A stretch of DNA of 64,000 nucleotides from Phanerochaete sordida (lineage: Eukaryota; Basidiomycota; Agaricomycetes; Polyporales; Phanerochaetaceae). The stretch spans positions 62,001 to 126,000 of the forward strand of contig BPQB01000019.1 of the NCBI GenBank assembly GCA_019973155.2, read 5' to 3'. The notes below the pieces were generated by a model, which searched no databases, had not been told where the DNA came from, and worked only from the letters and a program-made list of their open reading frames with translations. Both the position numbers and the translations under genes were made by a program. Below are positions 1-10,988 of the stretch, piece after piece (position 1 is the stretch's first letter; each line of letters opens with the position of its first letter).

Positions 1-689
1 CATGAACGCGATGTCACTGGCCCCGAATGCCTCCCGCGAGACCATTCGGAAGCCCTCGCGACGCTGGAGGTTCATGCGACTGGTATGATCCGGGTTCTGC
101 TCGTGCAGTGACACCACCCGCTCACTCGGGATGCCGAATAGGATCCGAATATGAAGTACATTCACTTCGTGGACGAGCAAGTCAAATTCGACGTTCGGAA
201 CGGGATCGAGGACCTACCAGACCGCATCGACGTATCGCTCATCAACGAGGTGGCGACAGGTACATGTGCTCCCTTCCCGCAGGCGCGGGGCGCAGACATC
301 GACTTCCCGGTCGGGTACCAGACCGCGGCCTCGCCGTTGTCGTTCTCGCTGATCACGACGAGCGGCTCCTCGCTCGCCGACCTCATCGCACCCGACCAGT
401 CGCGGTGGGCCGACTGGGTCGACGGCCTGGGCATGCTCCGGCGCGGCGGCGGACACGTGACATCAGACGAAACGACGATGTTCGTGCAAGCCCTGACCGA
501 GATTGGCCTCAAAATCCGGTTGTTGAGTGAGTGTGATCCTCGCTTTCGTGCTCGCCGGGTCGACTGACGTACGTGCGCGCGCTAGATTTGTCGGGAGATA
601 AGGCAGAGATCCCGAGCGGCATTCACGCAAGCCACCCACCGGCGAACAGCGACTTTTTCTTCTCCGAGCTGTATGATACTCAAGGATGA
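1..689 (+). CDS. ELMO/CED-12 family protein, C-terminal part (5' cut by window edge)
   Basis: Three exons are visible: <2..82, 142..526 and 586..689, with introns of 59 nt each (GTATGA..TAG and GTGAGT..TAG). The frame runs from the window edge to the stop at 687-689. The product is the C-terminal pleckstrin-homology-like end of an ELMO protein: RRWRFMRLDPN opens the first strands, then SLADLIAPDQSRWADWVDGL and GLKIRLLNLSGDKAEIP follow, which match the order IAP..W.DGLN..IKLRLL..L..I in animal ELMO1. ELMO proteins partner DOCK-type exchange factors to activate Rac GTPases in actin and polarity control. The upstream ELMO domain lies outside the window. I am fairly sure of the family from remembered motif order; no search was run. 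Confidence 0.75.
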
Positions 690-1768
690 TACCCCGGTGT
701 GCGATGTATACATACCCCTTCCATTTTGACAATGCTAGATGCAGGCGAAGTTGCTGGCTGTCCTTCCCCCGCGCCTGAAAGCATGTGCATGGCTCGTCAA
801 GAACTTGGGTATCATGAGTCTCTGAAAGCCTGCGAGAGAAGTGCTCCTGTCCTATTGTCCTCACGGTCGCTGAACACTCAGCAGAGCACGCCCTGCCGGA
901 CGTGCTGTCTATGCTGTCTATCCGCTGGACCGGAGTGAAGACGACTGTCGGACTGCGGGCGCTCATTGGCTCACTGCCTCCAGCTGAGGATGAAGTCGGG
1001 ACAGAAGAAAGTGTCAGGCAAGTCGAGCACTGACATCGGTCGTGTCCCGTGCTGAAGACATCGTACAGGCTGATACTGGCGGAACGTGTGTGCTCAATGG
1101 AGCAATCCAACCTCCTATCCAATCCAAAGCTGCGTGCGAGCTTCGCGCCTCAAGGCATCCTCGCCATGCTTGTCTTCCTAAAATCTTCCCATTGCGGGGC
1201 ATATCCAGGTGCTTCTCCAGAGATAGAGCCTTCTGTCGATCCTCAGCAGAAGTTGCTCTGTAGCTGCGAAGGTGTCCGAGCTTGCGTACGGAGTTAAGCA
1301 ACATCCGACTGAATTGCCTCGAAAATCTTCGTCAGGCCTTACCCGCCGCTCCCGCCTCTCCGTCGATTCCGGAGTTTTCTGGACCACCATCCGCTTTCCT
1401 GTTCTTGCCGGCCCTGTCGGTGAGCGCGCCTTGGCTATGGCGGCTTAACGCATGATTGACTTCGATTTTGATATGATTTTGAAGGGGGACGAGTACGCTC
1501 ACCCTGGTCTTTCCCCGCCGCCGAGGATCCTTCCCAAGGTTTCGCAGGTGCGAAAGAGCCTCGCGTGGCTGCACAACGCGGGCACCACAAGGGCGCCGCA
1601 CCCTATCTGGCATGGTGTGGAGGTGTGTCAGAAAATTGCGCATCGTGGTATGTGGTGCCGGACAGCCAAACACTGCGCGCTCTGACAGCTTGTCTATCAC
1701 GCAGATTTCGCAAAGTGCAATGCATTATCGCAATATTGCTCCGCAGAGGCCAAGCGCAGAGAGCACTG
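690..1768. other. Intergenic region between ELMO gene and tmpA-like gene
   Basis: About 1.1 kb with no open frame that shows codon bias, splice-site architecture or a family motif on either strand. It must hold the 3' UTR of the ELMO gene and the promoter of the next gene. Nothing else is recognised. Confidence 0.5.
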
Positions 1769-1776
1769 TATAAAAG
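1769..1776 (+). promoter_or_regulatory. TATA box of the tmpA-like gene
   Basis: TATAAAAG lies 80 bp upstream of the start codon at 1856, a suitable spacing for a short 5' leader in fungi. No other AT-rich core element is present between it and the gene. Confidence 0.65.
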
Positions 1777-1855
1777 CCTCGCCAGCGGACGGTGGAGAGT
1801 CATCAGCACACCCAGCTGAGCTCGACAGTCCCTCGCGATCTCCACCTCCAGCGCA

Positions 1856-3724
1856 ATGGCCGGCCACGCCCCTTCCGCTACTGGTGTCGTGTTCTCCAGC
1901 TCTAAGCTGCCTGAAGATGAAAAAGAGAAGACGCAGGTGACTGTCAACGCGGTCGAGGGTACTGAGAGCAACGACAGCTCTCGTGCCCCCTCCTTCCGCG
2001 ACGCGGAGAAGGCGGAGGCGAACATCTTCGAGGACGAGAAGGCCTTGGCCAACTACATCGTCCCCGCTCTCGAGAAGGGTAGGAAGAATGCTCTCCTCAA
2101 GACGCCGAGCCTCTGGATTCGCTTCCGGGTTTGGTACAATCCCTATCGGATGGTATGCTCTCTCGCTCTTGCTAGCTTCTTTGCAGACGCTCACCATGTG
2201 ATTCGCCAGATGTTCTCACTCTCGTTCGCTCTGAACATGATCGCCATCGTGGTGGCGTGCACCCACTACTGGGGCTACGCCGAAAACCACGCTGCCGCTC
2301 TCGCCCTCGGTAACCTCACCGCCGCAGTTGCCTGTCGCAACGAGTTCTTCCTCCGGTACTTCGTCTATTGGCCTCTTGTCAAGACCTTCCAGAAGGTGAG
2401 CGACCACGTGCAGCTGTTGAAGGCACCATGCTGACGTCTACTCCAGTGGTCCCCTCTCTGGTGGCGTATCGCCCTGACGGGCTTCATCCAACACATCGGT
2501 GGCATTCACTCCGGCACCGCGGCATCGGGCATCGCCTGGTTCATGTTCTTGGTCATCCGCACCTTCCAGCACCGACTCGCCAAGCATACCCCTGCTGTCG
2601 TCCTGGCCTGGGGTATCATCACGCTGGTCGTGGTCTGGGTGACGATGATCGCTGCGGCACCCTGGATCCGCGCTCACCACCACAAGTAAGCACCGTTCAC
2701 CGTGGCACCATCGCTAGTTGCTCATGCGGCTCTCGACAGCTTCTTCGAGCGCCACCACCGCTTTGCCGGCTGGCTCTCGGTCGTCTTTGTCTGGATCTTC
2801 GTCTGCATCGCCGACAGCTACAACCCGGCCAACGGCACCTTCCACAGCAACGGCAACCACCTGGTCCGCCAGCAGGAGTTCTGGTATGCGCTCTTCATCA
2901 CCGTCCTGTAAGTCGCCGCGCTTTGCCATCACATCCTTCGGTGCTCACGCCGCGGCTTTGCAGCATCGGTATCCCCTGGCTCACGGTGCGCAAGGTGCCC
3001 GTCGAGATCACGACCCCGTCGCCGCGTGTCGCGATCATCAAGTTCAAGAAGGGTATCCAGCAGGGCCTTCTCGGCCGCGTCAGCCGCAGCGCCACCATGG
3101 AATACCACGGTTTCGGTATCATTTCCGAGGGCGTTGAGAGCAACACGCACTACATCATCGCTGGTGTGCAGGGCGACTGGACCCGCGGCCTCGTCGCCGA
3201 TCCGCCGAAGTTCCTGTACACACGTGAGATGAAGGTACGTGTATCGTTTTCCTTATGGTACCACAGCAGCTGACGTGATCGAATATAGTTCGCTGGTCTG
3301 CCTTACCTCTGCCACTTCTACAAGCGTGGCATCGCCATCTGCACCGGCTCCGGCATCGGCGCTGTCCTCTCCACCACCGTCCAGCTCGATAACTGGTTCC
3401 TCATCTGGATCGGTTCCGATATGGAGAAGACCTTCGGTCCCGTTCTCTTTGACATGATCCACCGCACCATGCCCAAGGAGCGCTACATCCTCTTTGACAC
3501 GAAGAAGGAGGGTCGTCGCCCGGATACCATGAAGATGCTCAAGGATGTCTACGTCGCCTTCAAGGCTGAGGGTGAGTTTCCCGGCATACTGGCTCTTGTA
3601 CCACAGCGCTGATAGCGACCTCGTAGTTGTGATCATCACCTCCAACCCTCAAGGTAACGCTGAGCTCATGCAGGGATGCAAGGAGAACGGCATGCACGCC
3701 TTCGGTCCCCTCTGGGACTCATAG
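1856..3724 (+). CDS. tmpA: TmpA-type integral membrane FAD/NAD-binding oxidoreductase
   Basis: Seven exons: 1856..2152, 2210..2395, 2447..2685, 2740..2907, 2964..3234, 3289..3571, 3627..3724, giving 513 aa. All introns are 51-57 nt and GT..AG. After a polar N terminus of about 100 residues come several membrane segments (about 100-285), including one holding HYWGY and a pair around IHSGTAASGIAWFMFL. A soluble ferredoxin-reductase-like half follows, with RSATMEYHGFGI (flavin side) and the nucleotide-binding loop CTGSGIGAVLS near residues 405-414. Length and layout fit the fungal TmpA family, membrane flavoproteins linked to asexual development in Aspergillus and homologous to the C-terminal part of some NRPS-like enzymes. 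The electron donor and substrate cannot be read from the sequence. The start is the first ATG after a TATA box. Confidence 0.85.
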
Positions 3725-4195
3725 ATGGCTCAGTTTCCGAGCTGTTCTTGTGACGGCTTCACGGTCTTTTACGGCTTGAATATGACTTCACGTTCCTCAC
3801 GAGGAAGAGGCATTTAGAACCCTCTCCTTTGTAGCCCCTCGTTTTCCTAGATTCCCAATGTATGTATGTACATCCTGCAAAATATCATACGTCCACCTGT
3901 ACTCTTAAATTCTTTGTGTATAACTAAGAAAGGCGTAGTGGTGGCCAAAGACCGATGAAATCTGGCTGGCACGCAATGACTCGGAGCGCACAGAAATGCA
4001 TGTATCTAGGAGATCCTGGCTCAGAGGCGTGGCGTTAGCCGCATGGTAACAAGCCCTTCACCGACGTCATGATATGGTACCATTTAGCCCACGGTGAGGG
4101 TGTATGCATGTCGAAAGTCAAGCAGGAGAGCGATTAAAGGCGTGGTTCGCATTTGAGTAGCGTTGATATAATCAACGTCACTACGTCTTTCCAAC
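3725..4195. other. 3' region of tmpA-like gene and upstream flank of tRNA-Pro
   Basis: AT-richer, non-coding sequence of about 470 bp with short T runs and no open frame of note. The 3' UTR of the preceding gene should end here. Confidence 0.5.
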
Positions 4196-4291
4196 GGCCT
4201 GGTGGTCTAGTGGTATGATTCCTTCTTAGGGCTTGTGGAAACACATTGCCATATATGGAGGAGGTCCCGGGTTCAATCCCCGGCTAGGCCC
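4196..4291 (+). tRNA. trnP(AGG): tRNA-Pro (anticodon AGG) with 24-nt intron
   Basis: The cloverleaf closes fully. The acceptor stem is GGCCTGG (4196-4202) with CTAGGCC (4284-4290) and discriminator C at 4291. The anticodon stem is CCTTC (4221-4225) with GGAGG (4257-4261, one G-U pair), the anticodon AGG is at 4228-4230, and the T arm is CCGGG-TTCAATC-CCCGG. The 24-nt intron at 4232-4255 lies directly after position 37, the canonical site for eukaryotic tRNA introns. Internal promoters are visible: the A box in the D arm (GTGGTCTAGTGG) and the B box GGTTCAATCCC. A T-rich tract (4293-4305) directly after the gene is a suitable Pol III terminator. Confidence 0.95.
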
Positions 4292-4810
4292 GTTCTTTTT
4301 TCTTTTCACTACTATAAACTATAGATAATAGAAGTGACCTCGAGATTCTCATCTTTTGCGTCCTGAGCTTTGAAGTTTGGACTGTGAAGGGCTTCGCCGT
4401 GGCTCTGACCCCAGCGAGACGCATGTAAACGGACTGGATGCGATACTCAAGGAGCCGTGGCAAGCAGGACGCGCTATAGAGCGATTGCTGCTTAGCGGAG
4501 AGGTGGGCGATGTACAGAGGCTCCAGAGGTCGGCTACGCAGTGTGCAAGATGCGCCCGCGACGCGATGTCTCGTAGAGATAGGTTTCGAACCTTGAGCAT
4601 CACTTCAGCGCAAGTTGAATGCAAGGATAGATAATCCATGATATAAATACAGATTTAAAAAAAACCCATGCGTCTATTAGGTATACAAGCCCGAGTCCTA
4701 GTCCTTGTGCGTGTCGAAGATGCCGTAGACGTAGAACTTGAAAATGTCCCAGAAATATGCAAATAGAGTGTCCAATTAGTAGTCAATCGTAAGTATCGCA
4801 ATGCCAGGCC
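4292..4810. other. Intergenic region after tRNA-Pro
   Basis: Holds the Pol III termination T tract and the 3' flank of the minus-strand gene ending at 4811. No coding signal is seen. Confidence 0.5.
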
Positions 4811-7800
4811 TCAGTCGCTACGCGCGCGCGTGCGTTTCCCGTCGCGACTCCTGCGGTTCTCCTCGCGACTCCTACGGGTCTGCTGCGGCGGCCGCGGAGC
4901 CCTCTCCTGCCAGGTCCCCCGCGGCATCTTCTGCTTCTCCGGCTGCTCCACCTCGTCCGGTCCCTGCGACTCCTTCAGCTTCTGTGTCGTCTTCACCGTC
5001 GACTTCTTGGTTGTCTTCGCCTTCGGCGGCGCCACCACTACGACCTCCTCCTTCTCTCGCTTCTTCTCCCTCTTCTCCGGTACGTAGGGGACATTCTCCG
5101 CGGCACAGATCGCCATGAAGATGAGCGGTCCGAGGGTAGTGATTGGCACCTCTTCCATCTCGACCTCCTCCTTGGACTCCGTTGCGTCCTTGGAGCCCTG
5201 CGCATGCGTTGAGTCCTTCGCGTCCTTGGGCTTCGTCGCGTCTTTGGAGCCCTTCGCGCCCTTCGCGTCCTTCGACTTGTTTGACTTCCGCTGCTGATTC
5301 TGCGGGTTTTGCTGGTTCTGCTTACCCGACTTCAGCTGCTGCGTCGGCTGCGTCGGCTTCGGCTGCTGCTTCGGCTGAGTCTGCTGCTTCGGTTGCGTCT
5401 GCTGCTGCTTCGGCTGCGTCTGCTGGCTCGGCTTGTTCGACTTCTGCTGCTGCAAAGGGGGCTTCGGCTTCTGTTGCTGGGGAGGAGGCTTTGGCTTCTG
5501 CTGCTGCGGAGACGGCTTTGGCTTTGGCTGCTGTGGAGGTGGGGGCGGGGGCGGCTCGGGCCATCCACCAGGCGGGACGATCAAGGAGGATGCACGGCCG
5601 ACGATGGTCGCGCCCCGCACAAAGCGCGTGCGCTTGCGGCCGTGCATCCTGATTACCCTCGGAGAGTCCATCGAGTACGTCGGGTTCGGGTCGTCCCTGT
5701 CCGGCCACATCTTGTCGAGGCGATAGACGCGTGCCGTCGAGCCGTCGGCGCGGCGGGGCGCGTCCCACGGCTTCGGCGGGACGACGGACTTCTCGTTGAG
5801 CGCCAGGTCGCGCTGCCAGACGTCGGTGTCCTTTGCGTCGAGGAAGGGAGGGTCTATGGTGGTGTGTGAATGGACAGAACGGCCAGAGACATGGTACGGT
5901 ACTCACCGCAGTGAACAGACCAGGCATTCACGTGTACGAGCACAGGCCCCGACGACTTGGGTGCCCTTGGCTCTGGGTAAGCCGGCTGTGGGAGAGACAG
6001 CTTCTTCGGCTTCTTTGGACGCTTGCCGTTTGGACGCTTGACTTTGACCGGCTTCATCCGAGGCTCCTGTTCGACCTGCGTGCAGTTGTGCTTGGTACAC
6101 TGTGCGTCATCGACGACGAGTGTAACAGGCTCCGACTCGAGAACCGCATGCTGGGATGCGGTCAGCTCAGCGGTGGAATTCGTTTCCACCGGCAGGCTTA
6201 GCCCTGGAAGGGGCTCCTCGAGAGGGGTAGTGGACGGAGGTACGGAGGGGATGTGCTCGGAAGTCGTGAAGTCGGCGGCGGCAGGCTGGAGCGTCTCAGA
6301 GTGGGCGATGGCAGGTTGAAGCTCCTCAGAGCAGACGGCGACAGAGGCGACAGTAGATTCCCTGAGGGCCTTGGACTCGAGGATCGCATGCTGAGATGCG
6401 ATGGGCTCAGCGGTGGGATTCGTTACCACCGGCGGAGTTGGTTCCTCGAGAACAGCGGTAGACTCGTGTACGGAAGTGATCGCCTCGGAAGCCGCCGTGT
6501 CGGGGCCGGAAGGTTGAAGCTCGTCGAAGTCAGCAGCAGAGGGAACAGCACGCCTTGGCGCGGAGGTATCGAGAGACTCGTCGACAGTGGCCAGGGTGGT
6601 GGACTCGGCGTCAGGAGATGCAGTAGCCTCCAGAACGGTTTCCAGGGTGACAGCCTCACGGAGAGCAGCGAGATCAGGTGCAGAAGCTGTAGGAGAACCA
6701 GGGGCAGAGGCAGCGAGCGGAGGTACAGACACGCTAGGCTCAGAAGTCGTGACGTCGGCGGCGGCAGGCTCAGGGACAGAGGTGACGGTGGACTCGGCAG
6801 TGGGCTCGAGCTCGTCGGTAGATGCAGAAGCCGCGAACCACTCGTCGACAGAGGCGACAGAAGATACCTCGATGACCTGGGAGAATTCGCCCGAAGATCC
6901 AGGACCGGCGGGAACCTCAACGGCGGAAAGGACTTGAAGGGCCGGAGAGTTCATTGCGTTGGCAACAGGCAAGGATACCGTGTGCTGCTCGTCGGCCGTC
7001 AGGTGGACTGTGCCAGGCTCGTCGATGTCAGAGTCGAAGATGGGCTGTGGCGGGGTTGGGTACCATGCCGAAGAGACGACGACGGACGACTGATGCTTCC
7101 ACGACCTCGACTTGCGCTTTGTGCTTTTCGACGACGCAGAGCGTGTCTGCAGAACAAGACCATCAGCGGCACATTCATAGAAGGGAAAGTAGACCGAAAC
7201 GCACCACCTGTTGCACCTTGCTCGGGGAGAGCTTGGCAAGGCCAGCGAAGAAGCAGAGGAGGGCGCAGAGCATGAAGATGAAGTCGTTGAGCGATGGCAT
7301 GAAGAGAACCGGGACCTCAGATGCAGCACCAGCGTCGAGCAAGAAGACCTTTGACGACGCAGACATGATCGGGAGGCCCCGCATGAGCGATGGCATCGTC
7401 GCGTAGTAGAGCACGACCTGTGGCACCGCGTAGTTCAGGCTGTACGCTGTCCTGCTCGCCACGTCATCTTGCATGGCCCGCGGCGGACAGAGCGGGCGTT
7501 GAAGCGAGTGCGGGAACTGGCACTGTGTACCGAGGTCAACGACGGGGGCTTTGATGCCGAGGTGCATGGCCCGCGGAGACCAGAGCGAGTGTTGAAGCGG
7601 GCGCGAGAGCCCACACTGTGTCGCGAGGTCGACGGAGGCATTCAAGATGCCAATATGCGCCTGCCAAGATGGAACCACGCTTTGCGTCGAGGCGGGCGGC
7701 CATGCTCCGCTGCGCGCGCGTCGGGACCTACGGTTCGTGAAGGAGTCGGTGGGGGCAGATGTTGACCAAGGGAGACGAGACGCGATGCCGGTAGCGAGGG

Positions 7801-7954
7801 CCTTGCTCTGGGAGTGGATCCATTGGGAGAAGGACGAGATGGTAAGGCAGTCGAATGACGTGGAGAAGGTGACCGGGGTAACGTGGATGATGGTGCCGAT
7901 GATACCGAAGTAGAGGGATGTCAAGAAGTAGGTGAGCACATTCACCGGTACCAT
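4811..7954 (-). CDS. Large low-complexity membrane protein with internal repeats
   Basis: Three exons on the minus strand: 7954..7205, 7146..5907, 5853..4811. The introns are 58 and 53 nt and the sum is exactly 1011 codons (1010 aa). The N terminus is hydrophobic (LTYFLTSLYFGIIGTIIHV), and a second hydrophobic stretch (DFIFMLCALLCFFAGLA) lies near residue 235, so at least two membrane spans are likely. Between them are two in-frame copies of a 31-residue unit (93-bp tandem duplication). The middle third is an acidic Ser/Thr/Ala/Val/Pro-rich tail with 80-residue degenerate repeats carrying ASQHAxLES. The last third is basic and rich in Pro, Gln and Lys. I do not recognise the family. The exon structure and constant frame make the gene credible; the start at 7954 is the first ATG but could be spliced further upstream. 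Confidence 0.6.
5470..5700 (-). repeat. Proline/glutamine/lysine-rich coding repeat
   Basis: Within the last exon of the 1010-aa protein a run of prolines is followed by tandem QQQKPKPP-type units and then QTQPKQQ-type units that continue to about 5320. The DNA is built from CTGCTG, TTCGGCT and similar short motifs, so replication slippage probably shaped its length. Confidence 0.7.
7471..7656. repeat. 93-bp tandem duplication, two in-frame copies
   Basis: Copy 1 (7471-7563) and copy 2 (7564-7656) both begin GCATGGCCCGCGG and stay alignable along their length with scattered substitutions. The period is 93 bp, or 31 codons, so the reading frame of the minus-strand membrane protein is kept. 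The differences between copies show the duplication is not very recent. Confidence 0.8.
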
Positions 7955-9026
7955 GTTGGGGTTGTGCTCTGGCCGGATGTGAGCTAAAGGATTTAATGTC
8001 TAAAATGCTGGTGTGTGGTGCCGCGAGAGGGCTGGAAGAGTTCAGGAGCGAGAAGGGAGGCTTGGAAAGGCGAGTGGGGGGTGTTGTTGCTGTCGAGACG
8101 AGGAGAGAAGGTGAGGGTAACGGACAGAGGCACGTCTTGGTTCAAAACCAACTTTTGAACCTGGCTCGATCGTCAGCCTCGGTTCACACGTCGAAGTGTT
8201 CGAGTTTGTAAAACAGACCAAATTTGAATTCTGGGCGCACTCACCGCCAGCGTCGCTCGTAGGCGGGCACGTAGCTCGCGCGAGGTGTAGACCACCTCAG
8301 GTGCTGAATCACAGTAGCATAGCGATCACTGACTGAAGCGCGGTGGGCTCTGCGACAAGGAGGGCACCTCCTCACGGCCGCTCTGTGAGACGGTTTCCTG
8401 GGCAGACAGTACAGAACCGATGATGATTAGCGAGGTGAGCATCGTGGTCCAAAGCCAAGACCTGCAGCAGCAGAATTTGCCGCCTCGCTACAGGCGCCGG
8501 GATGGTGGCGTGTCTCCATGGTCCAGAGACCGAGAGTGCGCTCCCTTCGCCCGAGATACCCCCGGCTCGCATCCGCAGCCTGCGCAGAATTTCTCGCGCC
8601 ATAACTACTCTACTTCAATCTTCTGGCGCGCTACAACCAGGCCCGACGAGGAAGGAGTGCTACTTATACTGACGGGTTCCATCCCCGGCTGGAGCGAGAC
8701 GTACGCACGTCGCACTGCGCCGCGTATGCATAACAGCATTTCGTATACGTATACCTGCTTTGTTATGATGCAATGCTTAGTTGCGCTCTCCGAGTCCAAG
8801 AACAACGACGAGCTTCTCATTCCTCCTGGACACTCCGATCGTCCCCTGTTTCGGGCTTTACAAAACTATCAACCATATCCTGCCCTGTATTGGTGGTAAG
8901 AATGTCCATTCATCCAGCATGCTTGAGATCATAATTTACACACAGCAGTGCGATCGAGTAACCAAAAAGTCCGCGAAAAAAAATCACAGCCCTCAAAGTC
9001 AGCGACAAAACCATGAAAGAGCCCTC
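7955..9026. other. Intergenic region between membrane protein start and protease 1 stop
   Basis: About 1.07 kb that must serve as promoter and 5' leader of the gene starting at 7954 (minus) and as 3' UTR of the protease ending at 9027 (minus). Several open frames cross it, but none has a start, splice sites and composition that agree. Confidence 0.45.
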
Positions 9027-10988
9027 TCAGTCGTGATACGAAGTGCGGTCGCTGTGCGCGTCGGCCTCCTTGAAGCGCACCGGCGCATAGCTCGAGTTGA
9101 TGCTGCGCGAGCGCGCGGCGCCCTTGCGCATGCACGCCGCGAGCGCGATCGCACAGAGCAGCACGCCGATGAGGATGTTCCCCGCGAGGAGTCCGACGAT
9201 GACGGGCCCGTACTTGTCGACGAGGTCGTACAGCTTTGTGCTGCCGTCCTGCAGCGCCGCAGCGCCCGTCGGCGTGGACACGGAGCCTACCGTGGTGGAC
9301 GAGGGCACGGCGTCCGCGCCCGCGACGCTGTCGTCGGTGTCGCCGCCGTTTGAGATGCTGACCAGTGTCTTCGGATCGATCGTTGGCGGGAGCTGGGCGA
9401 GTGCTGCCTTACGCGACGCGGCGAAATCGGACCAGGCTGCGACGGGGTCTGTTGTCGAGACAAGCTGAACGAAGCTCTGGTTGCCCGAGGAGTCGGTATC
9501 GCCATAGTCGAATCTGTGCGCTGGTCAGGCAATGGGTGGCGTGGAACGATGAGAGTACTGACGAGGCGTAGACGTTGCGCAGGAATGCGTCGCCGAGAAT
9601 CGCATCAAAGCCAGAGAAGGATGTGGGGTCGAGGTCGAGGTACTGGTAGGTGTTGATACAGAACGTGACGTTCTGCGACTGACCATTTTGCGTAATCTCC
9701 GTTGTCTGGATAGCCGTCAGGTCGAGCGGGTGCACCGCGAAAGGCAGGCCGCTACACGTCTCCCCAGTCAGCCAACCGCACTGAAGAAACACAGCAAGAG
9801 TACTACGCACCCGAACGTAAACGTGACGTTCGTGCCCTGGTCGCACGGCACGATCCACTGCGGGAACTGGTCGCTGTACTTGACCGCACCGGGGATGGTC
9901 GAGTATATCGCGTCAACGGCCTCGGGCTGGAGGGGCGGGAACGAGAAGCCGGTGTCGAGGAGCGCCGCGATCTTGCCCGCGGGCACGGTGTCGATCGAGG
10001 ACGGCGCGAACGCGAACGCCGCGCCGTTCACGTCCATGCCGTCGAGGGGCACGCTCCAGCGGCCGACGGTCTGGCGCGCGAGGCGCGGCTGCGCAGAGAC
10101 GTTCGCGAACGCGGGGTCGTGCTCGCCGATGAAGAATAGGCCCGACGCGGTGTCGTCGAGGTCGCTGGTGCGGTCGAGGTGCACGTCGAACGCGTTCGGC
10201 GTGTCCGGGTTCTGCGCGAAGATGCTGCTGATCGGCGTCCGCCCGAGCGTCGTCGCGCCGTACGCGGCCTCGAGCTCGGCGTTGATCGCGGACAGCTCGA
10301 CGTCGTCGAACGCGAGCCCCAGGATGCCGACGGCACCTTGCGAGAAGAAGCTGAAGTCTTCTGCCGAGGACGCGGAGATGAATGCTAGGAAGGCGTGCGA
10401 CGCGTCAGCAGGTCCCATGCATGCGGCTGATGAATATCGCGAGGCTCACCTTGGCTGGGAATCGTGTAGCTACCGAGCTGAAGCTCGCCGAAGACGATTT
10501 CGCCCTCTGCCACGCCCTGGCCGTACGCCTCGGTCGCGGTGATACCGGTCTGGTTCGTCAGCTGCATTTTGTCGTCGGGGGCGTAAACCCAGAGATCAGA
10601 TGAGCCTGTGTCCATCTGCACGATGTAGGCTGTAGACGACAACGGTCAATGTGGCGGGATGGCCCTGTCACAGCATTGGCACTCACTGTTCTTTGCAAGC
10701 ACGATCTCGATGAGATACTGCGGAGCATGATTAGTGGCGGAGACAAGGGGGGCGAGAATGGGTGCTTACCAGAACGTCTTGCACATCGGCGACGGTCTGC
10801 CCGCTGCCCGAAACGCTCCCTGCGGCCGGTGACGGCGATAGGTCCAGTGCGCCTACACCAGTGCCCGAGCCCTTCATAGTGAATCCTCCGGGTGCTCGCT
10901 TGACATTGAGCGACGGTGCCGCCTGTGTTGTGGCGGCGAACAGGGCGAGAGTGAAGAGCGACGCAGACGCGGACGGGGAGAGCACCAT
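9027..10988 (-). CDS. Membrane-anchored aspartic protease 1 (peptidase family A1)
   Basis: Six exons on the minus strand: 10988..10770, 10717..10687 (31 nt), 10629..10450, 10384..9811, 9751..9563, 9513..9027; 559 aa. It has an N-terminal signal peptide (LFTLALFAATTQA), then the first catalytic motif MDTGSSDLWV (Asp90) and the second ALLDTGFSF (Asp287), the paired aspartates of pepsin-like enzymes. After FDAILGDAFLRNVY and FDYGD comes a Ser/Thr-rich spacer, one transmembrane helix (VIVGLLAGNILIGVLLCAIALAA, split around position 510) and a short cytosolic tail with SSYAPVRF. The topology suggests a plasma-membrane or vacuolar-sorting yapsin-like protease. It is paralogous to the gene at 28483-30410 and shares two intron positions with it (after PSQ and before FDYGD). 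Confidence 0.9.

Noticed and set aside
6253..7275. 340-codon plus-strand frame opposite the 1010-aa protein
   Set aside because: Arg/Gly-rich reading of the reverse strand of a repetitive exon. The minus-strand model spans three exons with the frame preserved.
8420..8899. 159-codon plus-strand frame upstream of the membrane protein
   Set aside because: Composition is non-coding-like, neighbouring frames overlap it, and no family motif is present.
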